This document shows positions 46,706-54,460 of a stretch of DNA of 64,000 nucleotides, in pieces. How positions within the stretch are numbered: the stretch's first letter is position 1; each line of letters begins with the position of its first letter. This DNA comes from Planococcus donghaensis (GTDB lineage Bacteria > Bacillota > Bacilli > Bacillales_A > Planococcaceae): assembly GCF_001687665.2 (NCBI RefSeq), contig NZ_CP016543.2:434001-498000 (forward strand), read 5' to 3'. The notes beneath the pieces were generated by a model. It saw only the letters and a list, made by a program, of their open reading frames with translations. It was not told the origin of the DNA and made no database searches. Both the position numbers and the translations under genes were made by a program.

Positions 46706-46730
46706 CTACCCGTTTAAGAGCTCGTTAAAC
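46706..46730 (-). promoter_or_regulatory. SigB-type promoter of the 32-residue peptide gene
   Basis: On the minus strand: GTTTAA, 13-nt spacer, GGGTAG, one base off consensus. The predicted start is about 40 nt before the ATG. Confidence 0.8.
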
Positions 46731-46820
46731 AGGTTTTATTAACTTTATTAAGGGAAAAGAAGACGAAAGGCATTAATTTTTGTTTTGTGAGTACAAAGCT
46801 AATTAGAAGGGGTGAAGAGA

Positions 46821-47375
46821 ATGGTTCAGGAGACCGTAAATAGAGCAGGGGAAAAAGTTCTTGGTATTATCGGAATCGTATTTAATATTTTAGCAATGGC
46901 ATTAATTGGGTTTGCGATGGCAAGTTACTCCAGTACACCAGAATTCCGACAATCTATCGAAGATGCAATGAGAGCAGATCCAACTATGACAAACCCTGAA
47001 GAAGTAGAAATGATGATGGACATGATGTCTTCAGGTTTTAATGTTATGGGGTGGGTTATGATCGCAGCGTTAGCACTCAGCACAGTACTAGCAATTATTG
47101 CTATTGTAAATCTTCGTAAAAAAGGGAACGCATCTGCAGCAGGTGTTTTATTTATCTTGGCAGGTTTGTTTGCAGGGTTGTTATCATTAACGTCTATTCT
47201 ATTTTATATAGCAGCTATTATGTGCTTTGTTCGCAAACCGCGAGTGCAAAGTAAACAGAACTTGCGTGATGATGATTTCAAGTATCAAGAAGATGAGTTC
47301 CACCGTAAAGAAGATTCGTTTCATAACGAACATACAACGCATAAAGACGATGACACACCTTATCGTCCGTTATAA
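46821..47375 (+). CDS. DUF4064-type membrane protein
   Basis: Protein of 184 residues with four predicted helices: one before and three after a Met/Glu-rich loop (EEVEMMMDMMSSG). A hydrophilic tail follows, rich in His, Asp and Lys (residues about 140-184), which could bind metal. DUF4064 proteins have no known role. ATG at 46821, spaced properly from AAGGGG; a GTG at 46812 overlaps that site. Confidence 0.78.
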   Translation: MVQETVNRAGEKVLGIIGIVFNILAMALIGFAMASYSSTPEFRQSIEDAMRADPTMTNPEEVEMMMDMMSSGFNVMGWVMIAALALSTVLAIIAIVNLRKKGNASAAGVLFILAGLFAGLLSLTSILFYIAAIMCFVRKPRVQSKQNLRDDDFKYQEDEFHRKEDSFHNEHTTHKDDDTPYRPL

Positions 47376-47377
47376 AG

Positions 47378-47427
47378 TTACGATTTAAAAGCCGCTACCT
47401 ATAAGGTAGCGGCTTTTAAATCGTAAA
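47378..47427. terminator. Unusually perfect bidirectional terminator
   Basis: A perfect 23-bp stem, from TTACGATTTAAAAGCCGC to its complement, with a 2-4 nt loop. The right arm encodes the last codons and stop of the minus-strand GNAT gene, so the left arm looks like an inverted copy of that gene's 3' end. Confidence 0.9.
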
Positions 47428-47890
47428 CATATTTAGCAGTTTGCAAAGGATGTCCTTCGAATAATTCTTCGAATTCTTCTAAAAACTGAAAGCCGTTTGC
47501 TTCATAGAAGTTACGGCCTTTCTTATTTTCGCTTTCAACATAAACGAATAGCTGGTTGCCATTAAGTAAATGGCTTAAGCCAGTCGTGAACAATTGTTTG
47601 CCATAACCAGAACGTTGAAATTCAGGTTTCATGTAAATAGCAATCAGTTCAGCATCGCCGTCTTCATCGACTTTCGTGAAATTGGCGAACCCGACAGGCT
47701 CTCCTTCGTGTTCTGCAAGTAATATAATGGTTCTCTTTAAACGCATCTCCATCATAGGAGTAGAATATGATTTATCTAGAAAACTTTCTTGGACTGTTGA
47801 GGGAATGATTCCAGCGTATGTGTCATTCCAACTAACTTTGGCAATTTCCTGAACAGATGTGATATCTGCGGATGTACCGGTGCGAATCAT
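47399..47890 (-). CDS. GNAT family N-acetyltransferase
   Basis: Enzyme of 163 residues. IRTGTSADITSVQEIAKVSW is the usual GNAT start, ELIAIYMKPEFQRSGYGKQLF is motif A, and NKKGRNFYEANGF motif B. Acceptor unknown. ATG at 47890 behind AGAGGTGA is chosen; the frame is open for 19 codons further upstream without ribosome site. Its stop lies within the 23-bp hairpin. Confidence 0.88.
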   Translation of the reverse strand: MIRTGTSADITSVQEIAKVSWNDTYAGIIPSTVQESFLDKSYSTPMMEMRLKRTIILLAEHEGEPVGFANFTKVDEDGDAELIAIYMKPEFQRSGYGKQLFTTGLSHLLNGNQLFVYVESENKKGRNFYEANGFQFLEEFEELFEGHPLQTAKYVYDLKAATL

Positions 47891-47984
47891 GCAATCACCT
47901 CTAAAATTCTTTATGCAATCATACCAAAAAAAGAGGGGAATAGCCACTAATGTAGAATAAGTAAAAACAAAGGGAGGGTGTTTT

Positions 47985-48437
47985 ATGGAGTGGAAGATTT
48001 GTCAATTTGACGATTTAAGCGCAAGACAATTATACGACGTGCTTAAGTTGCGTGTTGATGTGTTTGTAGTGGAGCAAAACTGCCCCTACCCAGAGTTGGA
48101 TGGTTTGGATCAGCAGTCGGTTCACCTTGTGTGTAGAGAAAAGGAAGATGTGTTAGCCTATGCTCGTTTAGTGCCAGCTGGTGCCAAATATGAAGTACCT
48201 TCTATAGGTCGCGTTATTGTACATAAAGATGCCAGAGGACGTGGTTTGGCAAAAGAGTTGCTAGAGCGCAGCATTGAATACATTTCAACTGAATGGCATG
48301 CTGAGGCGATTAAACTGCAAGGGCAAGTTTATTTGCAGGAGTTCTACGAATCTTTTGGATTCCAGCCAATATCAGAAAGCTATGACGAAGACGGCATTCC
48401 TCACGTAGACATGAAACGAACTCGTGTGGAAATGTAA
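47985..48437 (+). CDS. elaA: ElaA family acetyltransferase
   Basis: Protein of 150 residues, an ElaA-type GNAT. LYDVLKLRVDVFVVEQNCPYPELDG is the family signature, and VPSIGRVIVHKDARGRGLAKELL the acetyl-CoA loop, with YESFGF later. The substrate is unknown. ATG behind GGGAGGG; single gene. Confidence 0.92.
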   Translation: MEWKICQFDDLSARQLYDVLKLRVDVFVVEQNCPYPELDGLDQQSVHLVCREKEDVLAYARLVPAGAKYEVPSIGRVIVHKDARGRGLAKELLERSIEYISTEWHAEAIKLQGQVYLQEFYESFGFQPISESYDEDGIPHVDMKRTRVEM

Positions 48438-48459
48438 TGTTTTTGACATATAAAAAAGG

Positions 48460-48484
48460 GTTAACAGCATAAATATTAGGGTAA
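48460..48484 (+). promoter_or_regulatory. Candidate SigB promoter
   Basis: GTTAAC, 13-nt spacer, GGGTAA; one mismatch in each box. It lies 48 bp before the YtxH-like gene. Confidence 0.55.
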
Positions 48485-48531
48485 ACATTGGTATTAGACA
48501 AATACGAAAAGAGAAAAAGGAGTGCTGCAAA

Positions 48532-48924
48532 ATGGCAAGAGGAAGAGGTCTCCTAATGGCAGGTTTAGCTGCTGGAGCATATGCATATTTTAAAAATCCT
48601 GAAAACCGTGAAAAAGCCACAAAGGCTTTCAATGATGCGAAAGTGAAGGTGAACTCTTATATGGAATCACAAAACCTAGATAAGTCAGGAAACACAAATC
48701 CAAATCCCGATGAACCATCCGACACTTTAGAGGATCCACAAGAGGATATGGTTGCAGAAGGTGGAGCAACAACGACTATTCAGTATTATAATGAGCAACA
48801 ACAAAAGAAAGAAGAAACAGATTCAGAAGATGTAAAGCTATCATCAAATGACGTAAGCGAAGAAAAGGCTGAAAATACAGATTCTGCTACTCCTGAAAAC
48901 AAAGTAAATACGGATAACTTATAA
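48532..48924 (+). CDS. Hypothetical acidic protein, possibly YtxH-like
   Basis: Protein of 130 residues. A glycine-rich hydrophobic start (GLLMAGLAAGAYAYFKNPENREKA), followed by a short amphipathic helix (KAFNDAKVKVNSYME), is reminiscent of the YtxH stress family. From residue about 45 it is a low-complexity acidic tail rich in Glu, Asp, Asn and Ser. I do not assign a function. A SigB-type promoter precedes it and a terminator follows. Confidence 0.6.
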   Translation: MARGRGLLMAGLAAGAYAYFKNPENREKATKAFNDAKVKVNSYMESQNLDKSGNTNPNPDEPSDTLEDPQEDMVAEGGATTTIQYYNEQQQKKEETDSEDVKLSSNDVSEEKAENTDSATPENKVNTDNL

Positions 48925-48956
48925 AAAAAGGATGGTCTCTGACCATCCTTTTTTTA
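48923..48956. terminator. Bidirectional terminator
   Basis: AAAAAAAGGATGGTC / GACCATCCTTTTTTT with a 3-nt loop, between convergent genes. Confidence 0.93.
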
Positions 48957-48962
48957 TACTAA

Positions 48963-50090
48963 TTATTTTTTGAAAGTCAGTCCATTTGTAATAGCGGCCA
49001 TAAGCAATAAGGAACCACTAACAATAAATCCTTGATTTGGATTTAATGCTAGAGCGCCAGTGATACCAGAACCAACCACCACACCTGCAGAGAAAAACGC
49101 ATAAAAATAACCGTAAGATCGTCCGCGGGAAGTGATATTAGTCGAATCAATCAAAATAGAATTGATAGAAGGGAATAATAAAGCAAAGCCTATGCCATAG
49201 GTACACATGCCGATATAGAGTAAAGGTTCAGTTGATACGGAGCTTATGTAAAACAAGGAAGTGCCCATGACCGTAAATCCTGCGATTAATGTGTAAATCG
49301 GTTTAACAAGGTCAAAAATTCGATTAACAGGAAGTAAGAATACCAATATAGCAGAAATTCCAAAGGCACTTAACAATAAACCACTGAGTTGAGAGTCTAA
49401 ATCGAGCGCATTAACTTTAAGAGGAAGCATGTAAGCCAAAACCCCTTGTGAGAACATCAAGAAAAAAGCACCTGAAAAAGAACGGAGTAAGCCAGTATTT
49501 TTCAAAATATCTAATAGAGAAGAGGGATGTTTAGGTGTGTTTCCCTTTTTTATAAGCGTTTGACGCAATAATAAGAATGCAGCGATACCAATAGAGAAAA
49601 GTAGGATTCCGGTTAACAACATGGTATCTGGAACACTATTACGGCTTGTATAAATGGCGCCATACGCAGGACCGAGAATGGCTGCTAAACCAATAAATGC
49701 GCCGGATACTGCAGATTCTTTCCCACGCTTGTCCGAACTTGTTCGGTTAGCTAAGTAGGTGAAAGCGGCCGGAACTGTTAATCCAGCTGCAAGGCCGTGA
49801 AGAAATCGCACCGCTAACAAACTATAGGGATCATCGATTAACGAATAGCTAAATAGCGTAACACTTGTGGACAATAAGCCAATTACTAAAATGGCAAATG
49901 GTCCTTTGCGATCTGAGAAAATTCCAGAAATAATATTTCCGAAAGTATTAGATAACGAATACATGCCGACTGCTAATCCAGCGATAAAAGGACTTGCGCC
50001 TAACGATACCGCGTAAGGACTTATGATGGGAAGTTGAGCAAACAAGTCGAAGAAAGAAAAAAAGATAATAAGGTAAATAAAAATACGCAA
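48963..50090 (-). CDS. MFS efflux-type transporter
   Basis: Major facilitator of about 375 residues with twelve helices. GMYSLSNTFGNIISGIFSDRKGP is the loop 2-3 motif, RFLHGLAAGLTVPAAFTYLA the fourth helix, and AFIGLAAILGPAYGAI resembles the antiporter motif C (G-P in helix five), typical of drug/H+ antiporters. The substrate is unknown. TTG at 50090 is favoured (TAGGA in front); a TTG at 50114 has no ribosome site. Confidence 0.83.
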   Translation of the reverse strand: MRIFIYLIIFFSFFDLFAQLPIISPYAVSLGASPFIAGLAVGMYSLSNTFGNIISGIFSDRKGPFAILVIGLLSTSVTLFSYSLIDDPYSLLAVRFLHGLAAGLTVPAAFTYLANRTSSDKRGKESAVSGAFIGLAAILGPAYGAIYTSRNSVPDTMLLTGILLFSIGIAAFLLLRQTLIKKGNTPKHPSSLLDILKNTGLLRSFSGAFFLMFSQGVLAYMLPLKVNALDLDSQLSGLLLSAFGISAILVFLLPVNRIFDLVKPIYTLIAGFTVMGTSLFYISSVSTEPLLYIGMCTYGIGFALLFPSINSILIDSTNITSRGRSYGYFYAFFSAGVVVGSGITGALALNPNQGFIVSGSLLLMAAITNGLTFKK

Positions 50091-50198
50091 GGCAGTTCCT
50101 ACTTTCCTAAACAAATTGCAGTTATTTTGGTTTGTGCATCTTGATGTAAGGGGAAAGACAGCTATAGTTGCTTATATTATACCATCGGAGGTCATATG

Positions 50199-51095
50199 AT
50201 GAAAAAAGCCATGTTTATATTAAATCCATCGTCGGGAAAAGAACGTGCTTCTGAGTACCGTGGACAAGTAGAAGAAACGCTTGCCTCAATGGGATACGAA
50301 GTAGATACAAGAGAAACAGAAAAAGAAAAAGATGCTACGAATTTCGCAAGAGAAGCTTGCGAAAAGGAATATGATTTCATCGTAGCAATGGGCGGCGATG
50401 GTACCATTAACGAAGCTGTCTCGGGAATAGCGGAACAGCCACATGAACCTTTGTTTTCATTAATCCCGCTGGGCACCGTTAATGATTTTGCGCGTGCTTT
50501 AGGAATTTCCTTAGATCCACCCGAAGCAATTGAAGCACTCAAAACAGGTCATGAGAAAAGAGTAGATATTGCTAAAGTTGGCGATCACTACTTTATGAAT
50601 ATATTAGCAATCGGAGATGTAGCAGAATCTACATACGACGTAGATCCTGAGAAAAAAACTAAATTAGGGGCGCTAGCTTACTTTATCGAAGGAGTAAAAG
50701 CAATCTCCGCTGATACGGAAACTTATTTTGAAGTCGAACATGATCATGGAACGTGGTCTGGTGAAGCAAAATTAATACTAGTTGCATTGACTAATTCAGT
50801 AGGCGGATTTGAAAAACTCGCACCAGAAGCTTTGACAGATGACGGGCTACTGCACCTTTATATCGTGAAAAATGCTGCGTTACCTGGATTTGTTCGTATT
50901 GCCACTTCTGTAATCAGGGGGAAATTGGAAGAGGACCCAGCTGTTGAAGTAGTTCAAACGACAAAGGTAGCTATTAAAACGAATGAACCGTTATCTAGTA
51001 ACATTGATGGAGATGAAGGTTGTACAACTCCGTTTGTGATAGATATTTTACCCCGTCATATCCGTGCGCTCATTCCACCGGATAAAGACGAATAA
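50199..51095 (+). CDS. Diacylglycerol kinase-like lipid kinase (DagK/YegS family)
   Basis: Lipid kinase of 298 residues. FILNPSSGKERASEY begins the fold, AMGGDGTINEAVSGI is the GGDGT nucleotide site, and LGTVNDFARALGIS the second conserved loop; the C-terminal beta domain ends with the DGDEG-like NIDGDEGC. It could phosphorylate diacylglycerol or another lipid, as B. subtilis DgkB and YerQ-type enzymes do. ATG 50199 has better spacing from GGAGGT than ATG 50196. Confidence 0.87.
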   Translation: MKKAMFILNPSSGKERASEYRGQVEETLASMGYEVDTRETEKEKDATNFAREACEKEYDFIVAMGGDGTINEAVSGIAEQPHEPLFSLIPLGTVNDFARALGISLDPPEAIEALKTGHEKRVDIAKVGDHYFMNILAIGDVAESTYDVDPEKKTKLGALAYFIEGVKAISADTETYFEVEHDHGTWSGEAKLILVALTNSVGGFEKLAPEALTDDGLLHLYIVKNAALPGFVRIATSVIRGKLEEDPAVEVVQTTKVAIKTNEPLSSNIDGDEGCTTPFVIDILPRHIRALIPPDKDE

Positions 51096-51414
51096 CTCTA
51101 TTTCTTCACTATGTTTCTTTTAAAGCTTAATAAGAAGGCGTCACAAGCAAGCTATTTACTAGGGTTTGCTTTGTTTTCCTGTTAAAATTAAGTTTTGTAA
51201 AGTAATAATGAAACTTTTTTCCATTAAAAACGTTTTATATAGTATAAATTTTGTATTAAAACATTACTGAAGACATATGGTAAAAAATGATTGCATAGAG
51301 CAAATGACACAAAAAAAATACAAAAATAGCAGTTTTACTCTATTATTTTGACTTATTTCAGTATATAGTTGAGATAATGTCGGAAAAACTTGTACAAAGA
51401 AAGACGGGGAAACC
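51096..51414. other. AT-rich intergenic region with a probable promoter
   Basis: No gene or hairpin terminator was recognised in this 319-bp gap. Near its end TTGACT (51348) and GATAAT (51373) with a 19-nt spacer may form the promoter of the AraC-type gene. Several AAAAA and TTTTT tracts make the region probably bent. Confidence 0.5.
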
Positions 51415-52200
51415 ATGAATATTATCACTGCACCAACTATTCAAGAAACTATTTCAAAAATTTTCATGAATGAAACAGAAAATTTAAACCAAATTGATGG
51501 GTTGGATAAATTTTTTGAAGTTGAGACACAATTAATGTATGAAATTCATCACTTGGAAAAAGAGCGTGCGAAAGAAACATTGAGAGAGTTAATCGATATG
51601 CTTTCACTTCGTTCAGAAAAAAACATTATCCGATCAATCCGTAACTATTACATCATCTTGTCTTCTGTTATGGCGAGAAAACTTTACGAAATGCGTGTGC
51701 CGCCTAAAAAAGCGTTTGCTTTTAATGCAGCCTGTGTAGAGTTAGTGGATAAGCATATGAATGATTCGGAATTCATGTTTGTTGCAGACGAGTTGATAGA
51801 GTTTTTCGTATCGATTATTTCCGAACGCAAGCAACCTTCTTTTGGTCACCAAACGGTCAATAAAGTTGTTATTTACATCAATGATGAAGTAGAGCGTGAT
51901 TTGTCGGTCGAAGAAATTGCTAAACATTTCAATATCTCGACAAGTCATTTATCACGTATCTTTAGAGAACACGCTGGTATTACACTTGTTGAATACTTAA
52001 ATGTTCGCCGCGTAGAAGAATCCCAATACTACCTTCGTCACTCAGACAAAGGGATTTCAGAAATTTCCAAGCAATTTCATTTCTGTAACCAAAGTTACTT
52101 TACGCGAATCTTTAAAAAATATACGGAAGTTACACCAAAGCAATTCCGTGATAGTCAGCATATTCCGTATTTCCGTTATACATTACCGAACGCTAAGTAA
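51415..52200 (+). CDS. AraC family transcriptional regulator
   Basis: Regulator of 261 residues. The C-terminal 100 residues carry the paired helix-turn-helix of AraC (LSVEEIAKHFNISTSHLSR, ISEISKQFHFCNQSYFTR, then FKKYTEVTPKQFR). The N-terminal 150 residues are helical, with no sugar-cupin; the sensed signal is unknown. Its ribosome site is weak (GACGGGG). It stands alone before a terminator. Confidence 0.88.
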   Translation: MNIITAPTIQETISKIFMNETENLNQIDGLDKFFEVETQLMYEIHHLEKERAKETLRELIDMLSLRSEKNIIRSIRNYYIILSSVMARKLYEMRVPPKKAFAFNAACVELVDKHMNDSEFMFVADELIEFFVSIISERKQPSFGHQTVNKVVIYINDEVERDLSVEEIAKHFNISTSHLSRIFREHAGITLVEYLNVRRVEESQYYLRHSDKGISEISKQFHFCNQSYFTRIFKKYTEVTPKQFRDSQHIPYFRYTLPNAK

Positions 52201-52225
52201 GGAGAAGAAATTCTCCTTTTTTTTT
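52201..52225 (+). terminator. Terminator after the AraC-type gene
   Basis: GGAGAAgaaaTTCTCC hairpin with nine T. Confidence 0.85.
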
Positions 52226-52371
52226 CGGCTTTTTTTAATACAGTCTCGTTTTGAAGTGCCGTAATTCTGTCACAAAAATGAAAAACTTTAATCGTGTTCT
52301 TTCCATGGATTGAATTTTGTTCGGCTTATCGTTATACTTCATAGTAGCTAAAAAAGGTGAAGGTGACTAAA

Positions 52372-53154
52372 TTGAAAAAGAAAATTACATTATTAATGAT
52401 GATGGCATTCGCTGTTGTTTTGTTGAGTGGCTGTTCGGCAGTAGAAAACAAAGAGGGTATGTTTTATACTGTTTTTGTTAAGCCGTTTGACGTGTCATTG
52501 AATTATTTGGGTGACTTGTTTGGCGGTAGTTATGGTTTGGCTATTGTAGTTATTACCATTATTATTCGTTTAGTATTAATGCCGTTTATGCTACGTACAT
52601 ATAAACGTCAACAAGGGATGAAAGTCAAAATGGATGCGATGCGTCCTGAAATGGAAGACATCCAAAAGCGTTTGAAAGAAACAAAAGACAAAGAAGAACA
52701 AATGAAATTGCAACAAGAGATGATGGGTCTTTACAAAAAACATGAAGTAAACCCATTGAACATGGGATGCTTGCCTGTTGTTATCCAAATGCCGATTATT
52801 ATGGGTCTGTATTTTGCCATTCTGCATTCACCGGATGTTCAAGCACACGAATTCTTGTGGTTTAGCTTAGGTTCACCGGATATCATTATGACTTTGATTG
52901 CAGGTGCGGTTTATTTCTTCCAGGCAAAAGTATCGTTATGGACGATGCCAGAACAGCAGCAAAAGCAGATGAAGTTGTTTATTTACATTTCACCGATTAT
53001 GATTATGTTCATTTCATTTACATCAATGGCGGCTTTACCAGTTTACTGGACAGTCGGAGGGATTTTGTTGATCATCCAAACCTTTATCGGTCGTAAATTC
53101 TATTCGAATCATCCAGAAAAAGCACTTGAGTCAGTAGAAGAGAAAAAAGAATAA
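52372..53154 (+). CDS. yidC: Membrane protein insertase YidC/OxaA (lipoprotein type)
   Basis: Insertase of 260 residues. The signal peptide ends in LLSGC (lipidated Cys21), then five helices. The conserved Arg in the first core helix (IIIRLVLMPFMLRTYKRQQ, within it) and the helical hairpin MRPEMEDIQKRLKETKDKEEQ are family marks. It is isolated, not beside rnpA-rpmH, so it is probably the second paralogue (YqjG-like). No MifM-type regulatory frame was seen upstream. TTG at 52372 follows AAGGTG; GTGs at 52357 and 52363 are alternatives. Confidence 0.92.
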   Translation: MKKKITLLMMMAFAVVLLSGCSAVENKEGMFYTVFVKPFDVSLNYLGDLFGGSYGLAIVVITIIIRLVLMPFMLRTYKRQQGMKVKMDAMRPEMEDIQKRLKETKDKEEQMKLQQEMMGLYKKHEVNPLNMGCLPVVIQMPIIMGLYFAILHSPDVQAHEFLWFSLGSPDIIMTLIAGAVYFFQAKVSLWTMPEQQQKQMKLFIYISPIMIMFISFTSMAALPVYWTVGGILLIIQTFIGRKFYSNHPEKALESVEEKKE

Positions 53155-53157
53155 CAG

Positions 53158-53186
53158 GAAGCCGGCAATGATTGCCGGCTTTCTTT
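53158..53186 (+). terminator. Terminator after yidC
   Basis: GAAGCCGGCAAT / ATTGCCGGCTTTC with 1-nt centre, followed by TTTT. Confidence 0.85.
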
Positions 53187-53202
53187 TATGGGGGATGCTT
53201 AT

Positions 53203-53448
53203 ATGAATATGAAATTAGTGCAAGGTGTAATAATCGCTCTTTTGAGCGTGACGTCACTTACTTTTTTAATATTTGGCTATTTAGAAGTGGCTGTACTGTT
53301 TATGACTGTGCTTTTCGCTATGACAAATAGCTTTCGTTATCGTCAGATGAAAGCGCAAGGAATGCATAGAGAAGCTAAATGGATGCTTGGGATGTCCGTC
53401 ACTTTTGGCGTATTGTTTTTCGTTGTATTAGCAACTATTTTATTTTAA
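53203..53448 (+). CDS. Small two-to-three-helix membrane protein
   Basis: Product of 81 residues: two hydrophobic helices near the start (LVQGVIIALLSVTSLTFLIF and an Ala/Val/Leu stretch), a basic loop (SFRYRQMKAQGMHREAKW) and a last helix. It loosely recalls DUF3953/YczI-type proteins but I do not claim the family. ATG at 53203 is spaced properly from GGGGGA. Its terminator (53457-53489) is one of the two copies flanking element B. Confidence 0.7.
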   Translation: MNMKLVQGVIIALLSVTSLTFLIFGYLEVAVLFMTVLFAMTNSFRYRQMKAQGMHREAKWMLGMSVTFGVLFFVVLATILF

Positions 53449-53456
53449 AAAGAACA

Positions 53457-53489
53457 AAAGCACGATCTCTTTTATAGAGATCGTGCTTT
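53457..53489. terminator. Terminator copy 1 flanking element B
   Basis: A 33-nt palindrome (stem AAAGCACGATCTC / GAGATCGTGCTTT) after the small membrane gene. An identical 33-nt copy lies at 54064-54096, across element B. Confidence 0.9.
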
Positions 53490-53494
53490 CAGGT

Positions 53495-54058
53495 CGCAGA
53501 CAAAAGAATTGTTATGTTTGTTAACGAATAAATATTCATCTTATCCTATATACTGGATCCTTCGCTCCATGCGGACGCTTTCCGCGGACGAAGTGCTGAG
53601 CCTCCTCGTCGCAAGCTCCTGCGGGGTCTCATCACTCCGTTTTTCCGCAGGAAAGTCAGTGACCAAAGGGACTTCGGGCAATGGCTTTGCGACGAAGCTA
53701 GCGCAGCGATGCAGGAGCATATCTTTGCCCTTCGCCGCATTGCGCTTCGGATCCTTGTATGATTACTCATTAATTCTCTTGAAAAGTGGAATCACTGGTT
53801 ACTCTCTCTAATTAGAGCTATATGCTAACAACCGTTCTGGCCACGAAGACTCCTATGGGACAGCGAAAGCTGAAGACCCCGCAGGAATAGCATTGGCCGA
53901 AGCCTGCGAGGACAAGCTTTTGCGACGAAGCTAGCGCAGCGATGCAGGAGCATGGGTTTTCAGTGACGAGGAGGCTGAAGCTGAGCCCATGGAAAGCGCA
54001 GTGGCCAGAACGGTTGTGGTTATACACAACTATACATTTTCAATAGACTTTGTCTACA
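53495..54058 (-). repeat. Composite hairpin repeat, element B (inverted)
   Basis: Element of 564 bp in the opposite orientation to A and C. Ends are CGCAGACAAAAG (53495-53506) and CTTTGTCTACA (54048-54058). The 200-bp module (53555-53754, GGATCC at both borders) differs from that of C at only a few positions. The 188-bp module (53829-54016) has a perfect 16-bp border CAACCGTTCTGGCCAC / GTGGCCAGAACGGTTG. It is flanked by two identical terminator palindromes. Open frames inside are artefacts of repeat composition. Confidence 0.88.
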
Positions 54059-54063
54059 GTCTG

Positions 54064-54096
54064 AAAGCACGATCTCTTTTATAGAGATCGTGCTTT
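54064..54096. terminator. Terminator copy 2 flanking element B
   Basis: Identical 33-nt palindrome to 53457-53489. On the minus strand it contains the last codons and stop of the 37-residue frame below, which suggests this is the ancestral copy for that gene. Confidence 0.88.
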
Positions 54097-54192
54097 TTGT
54101 GTATATTCATATTTTTCTTTCATGCGCTCTTCAAGTAAGGTATCCAATTGATTCATTAATGTTTGAATATCATTTTCTGATATTTGGTTCAC
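54079..54192 (-). CDS. Predicted 37-residue acidic/basic small protein
   Basis: Minus-strand frame with AAGGAG ahead of a GTG start. It begins MNQISENDIQTLMNQLDTLL and continues as one amphipathic, probably coiled-coil helix (LLEERMKEKYEYTQKARSL). The stop lies in the terminator palindrome. I do not recognise the family. Good ribosome site, charge pattern and terminator overlap argue for a real gene. Confidence 0.6.
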   Translation of the reverse strand: MNQISENDIQTLMNQLDTLLEERMKEKYEYTQKARSL

Positions 54193-54460
54193 TATCGACA
54201 GCTCCTTAGGTGTTTATACATAGTTATTCGTAGAAAAAATGCATTTATGGGGGTATATAGTTGAGGTAACGAAATTTTATTTTTGTGCAGTTTATAGGAT
54301 TAAAAATCCATTTTAAATATATGTTTTCTAAGTTAAATGATTTTCTACAAATACTTAGATAGTTGTCGTAACTATTACAGGAAAATGCTATAGGTTAACA
54401 AAGAATTTCGTCGAAATAAATGGTAGAATAAGAAAGATATCGATAGAAGGAAGGCTTATT

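Noticed and set aside
52200..52371. MifM-type stalling leader ahead of yidC
   Set aside because: No open frame with start signal was found between the AraC terminator and yidC.
53509..54027. Open frames of 69-100 codons within element B
   Set aside because: Reading frames of the repeat itself; like frames appear on both strands because the modules are inverted repeats.
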